Of a stretch of 7,095 nucleotides of DNA, positions 6,196 through 7,095 are shown piece after piece; within the stretch, counting starts at the first letter, position 1; each line of letters opens with the position of its first letter. Where the stretch lies: positions 1-7,095 of the forward strand of contig CAMOGC010000086.1 of the NCBI GenBank assembly GCA_946613955.1, written 5' to 3'. Made by a program: the position numbers and the translations under genes. Source of the stretch: an uncultured Clostridia bacterium (GTDB lineage Bacteria; Bacillota_A; Clostridia; Christensenellales; Aristaeellaceae). The notes under the pieces were generated by a model, which saw nothing but the letters and a program-made list of their open reading frames with translations, was not told where the DNA came from and ran no database searches.

Positions 6196-6849
6196 TCAGT
6201 TGAGCAGAAAGCTCAGGGGCGTGGTGGATTCCGTTACAATCTCCGCCTGATAGGTTCCATCCGCCAACGTTTCGCCGGCTTTATCCGGCATGAGCATCAG
6301 GACATAGGTGGAGATGGGCTGGGCGTCGGTCACGGTTCCGAGACTGCCTTTGACCCGAACCCGGCGGTCTTTGGACAGGGCCTCCCTGTTGGCGGCGGTG
6401 TCGGGCATGGTGACGATCCCCTGCATGACGGTAAAATAGTTAAGACTATCTTCGTCGGGCTGCTCATCGGCATAGCTGAACTCGTGATAGCCTTCCTCCA
6501 GAGCTTCTCCGCTGTCCAGCCGCAGGGTCAGATGAAGGCTGGCGGTCTGGATGATGTCCGTCACCTTGGCCTTAAGCCCCCCGACGCGGACGGGCATGCC
6601 GATACTGATCAGCGATCCCTGCTCTTCGGGAAGGGAAGAGAGGATGGATCCATAGGAGACAACGGCCGTGACCTTTTCGGTGCTTTCGATGGCCGTGGTC
6701 GAGGCAAAAATCAGAAAACCAACCAGCAGGGCCAGGATGGCCGCCAGCAGCATCCACAGCCGGGGACTGGTGACCCGCAGATAATCATGCATTTCCTCCG
6801 GGGAAGAAATGTGATCCATGCTTTCCTGCCGGAACAGGCCTTCGCTCAT
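6196..6849 (-). CDS. Short HlyD-like NHLM secretion protein (membrane-fusion component)
   Basis: This 217-residue protein is the first gene of the export operon. Its N-terminus, LFRQESMDHISSPEEM followed by HDYLRVTSPR, resembles the conserved start of NHLM secretion proteins of the HlyD type as I remember them. One membrane helix follows (about 31-50, LWMLLAAILALLVGFLIFAS), so a short cytoplasmic tail and a long extracytoplasmic part are expected. The outer part (about 51-217) is predicted beta-rich by eye, includes GMPVRVGGLKAKVTDI reminiscent of a lipoyl or barrel edge, and shows no long coiled-coil hairpin. HlyD-type adaptors usually have 350-450 residues, so this is a reduced form, sensible for a host without an outer membrane. 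ATG 6849 has AAGGAGG 9 nt upstream; the longer start at 6879 overlaps that region. It probably couples to both ABC proteins as an accessory export factor. The gene is complete, not a truncation by frameshift. Confidence 0.85.
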   Translation of the reverse strand: MSEGLFRQESMDHISSPEEMHDYLRVTSPRLWMLLAAILALLVGFLIFASTTAIESTEKVTAVVSYGSILSSLPEEQGSLISIGMPVRVGGLKAKVTDIIQTASLHLTLRLDSGEALEEGYHEFSYADEQPDEDSLNYFTVMQGIVTMPDTAANREALSKDRRVRVKGSLGTVTDAQPISTYVLMLMPDKAGETLADGTYQAEIVTESTTPLSFLLN

Positions 6850-6858
6850 GACTTTTTT

Positions 6859-6865
6859 CCTCCTT
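6859..6865 (-). promoter_or_regulatory. Ribosome binding site of the HlyD-like gene
   Basis: Read on the minus strand this is AAGGAGG with a 9-nt spacer to ATG 6849. It fixes the start of the first operon gene and rules out the in-frame start at 6879 upstream of it. Confidence 0.85.
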
Positions 6866-6905
6866 CCGTCCGGGCGCAAACCCGCCCGTGGTTCGTTGAT
6901 TCGGG

Positions 6906-6927
6906 TCCGCGCCCCGCGGGGCGCGGA
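6906..6927 (-). repeat. Perfect 22-bp palindrome in the operon leader
   Basis: The left arm TCCGCGCCCCG (6906-6916) is the exact reverse complement of CGGGGCGCGGA (6917-6927) with no spacer. It lies 57 nt upstream of the HlyD-like start, inside the predicted 5' leader. As RNA it would fold to a very stable hairpin with a CGCG loop; as DNA it could be a dimer-binding operator. No T-tract follows on either strand. Confidence 0.85.
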
Positions 6928-6956
6928 AAGCAGCCGCCGCGCGCGTGGAAGCGGTT

Positions 6957-7002
6957 TGTTCCCTTTGAAAATGAATCACCGATTAACGCCTGAAAGGGAA
7001 CA
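6957..7002. repeat. 10-bp inverted repeat in the operon leader
   Basis: TGTTCCCTTT (6957-6966) is the exact reverse complement of AAAGGGAACA (6993-7002), separated by 26 nt that contain one copy of the TGA-N-TCA box described separately. It lies about 50-90 nt downstream of the predicted minus-strand transcription start, so it could be an operator or a leader RNA stem. Confidence 0.75.
6964..6980. repeat. Direct-repeat box 1 (TTTGAAAA-TGAATCACC)
   Basis: This 17-nt box matches the box at 7033-7050 except for one missing G and one A/T change. Its TGAATCA core is an odd-length palindrome (TGA-A-TCA). It sits inside the spacer and left arm of the inverted repeat 6957-7002. Confidence 0.6.
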
Positions 7003-7032
7003 CGGCTGCCGCGAACGTCGCACAGTCCCTCT

Positions 7033-7050
7033 TTTGAAAAGTGATTCACC
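7033..7050. repeat. Direct-repeat box 2 (TTTGAAAAGTGATTCACC)
   Basis: This is the second copy of the box, 70 bp from the first. Its core is the palindrome GTGA-T-TCAC, flanked by the palindromic CTTTT-G-AAAAG (7031-7041). It lies just downstream of the predicted minus-strand -10 element, where bound protein would hinder initiation, and overlaps the -35 of the plus-strand promoter candidate. Confidence 0.6.
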
Positions 7051-7062
7051 AAACCTTATTAT
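7034..7062 (+). promoter_or_regulatory. Candidate divergent promoter leaving the window
   Basis: On the plus strand TTGAAA (7034-7039) and TATTAT (7057-7062) are each 5 of 6 matches to the housekeeping consensus with an ideal 17-nt spacer. The -10 shares its AT-rich core with the minus-strand promoter. It would drive a gene beginning at or beyond the right edge, which cannot be seen. Confidence 0.4.
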
Positions 7063-7088
7063 ATACACGGAACGGGGGCGAATGTCCA
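7058..7088 (-). promoter_or_regulatory. Candidate promoter of the export operon
   Basis: On the minus strand TGGACA (7083-7088, 5 of 6 to TTGACA) is followed after 17 nt by TATATA (7060-7065), or after 19 nt by a perfect TATAAT (7058-7063). The start would fall near 7050, giving a structured leader of about 200 nt before the HlyD-like gene. It looks like a housekeeping-type promoter rather than an ECF one. Prediction by eye. Confidence 0.6.
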
Positions 7089-7095
7089 TATTTTT

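Noticed and set aside
3913..6993. A very long open plus-strand frame of 1026 codons opposite the exporter genes.
   Set aside because: It is the antisense shadow of the HlyD-like and C39-ABC genes, produced by high GC and codon bias. It has no domain sense, and the minus-strand frames carry intact catalytic motifs. The long plus-strand frame at 1714-3852 is rejected for the same reason.
6846..7052. A 68-codon minus-strand frame across the operon leader in which both repeat boxes read as similar peptides (NHFSK and DSFSK).
   Set aside because: It has no ribosome site, starts at a TTG, and crosses perfect palindromes. The similar peptides follow from the DNA repeat, so a regulatory repeat is the simpler explanation.
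7082..7095. A possible plus-strand gene start (ATG at 7082) preceded by GGGGG, running off the window.
   Set aside because: The spacer from the G-run to the ATG is only 3 nt and just four codons are visible, so the case is too weak despite the plus-strand promoter candidate.

Overview
The window reads as a compact peptide-export locus from a GC-rich Firmicute, most likely one of the Clostridia. The strong AGGAGG-type ribosome sites, the ECF sigma factor and the transporter type all fit that lineage; the assignment is inference and no taxonomic marker gene is present. The locus matches the NHLM/NHLP ('nitrile hydratase leader microcin') class of bacteriocin-type secretion systems, recognised here from remembered family features rather than from a search.

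Layout. At the left edge an ECF-type sigma factor gene (3-494, minus) ends almost at the window border. Divergent from it, on the plus strand, are two small genes. The first (704-940) encodes a 78-residue peptide with a leader-like N-terminal part and a short tail built on a tandem KDISK repeat. The second (1172-1429) encodes an 85-residue peptide with a double-glycine leader followed by one complete LysM domain. A strong intrinsic terminator (1448-1478) closes this plus-strand unit. Convergent with it is a minus-strand operon read from right to left: a short HlyD-like membrane-fusion protein (6196-6849), a C39 peptidase-ABC transporter (3859-6048) and a second ABC transporter (1573-3756) whose N-terminal domain appears to be a dead C39-like domain.

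How the parts fit. The two small peptides share the same leader core (ELSL[DE][DE]M, identical over 15 nt of DNA), so both are probably cargo. The C39 domain would cut after the small-residue pair (GG or AG) while the two ABC proteins and the HlyD-like protein move the mature peptide across the membrane. The LysM product would be a small basic peptidoglycan-binding protein. The sigma factor is the likely local regulator. No maturation enzyme (LanM, YcaO, radical SAM) and no obvious immunity gene is visible, so either the cargo is unmodified or those genes lie outside.

Non-coding structure is rich. The operon promoter region (6957-7088) carries a near-direct repeat, a 10-bp inverted repeat and back-to-back promoter candidates. 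The leader and intercistronic gaps carry several near-perfect GC hairpins, two of them directly upstream of ribosome binding sites.
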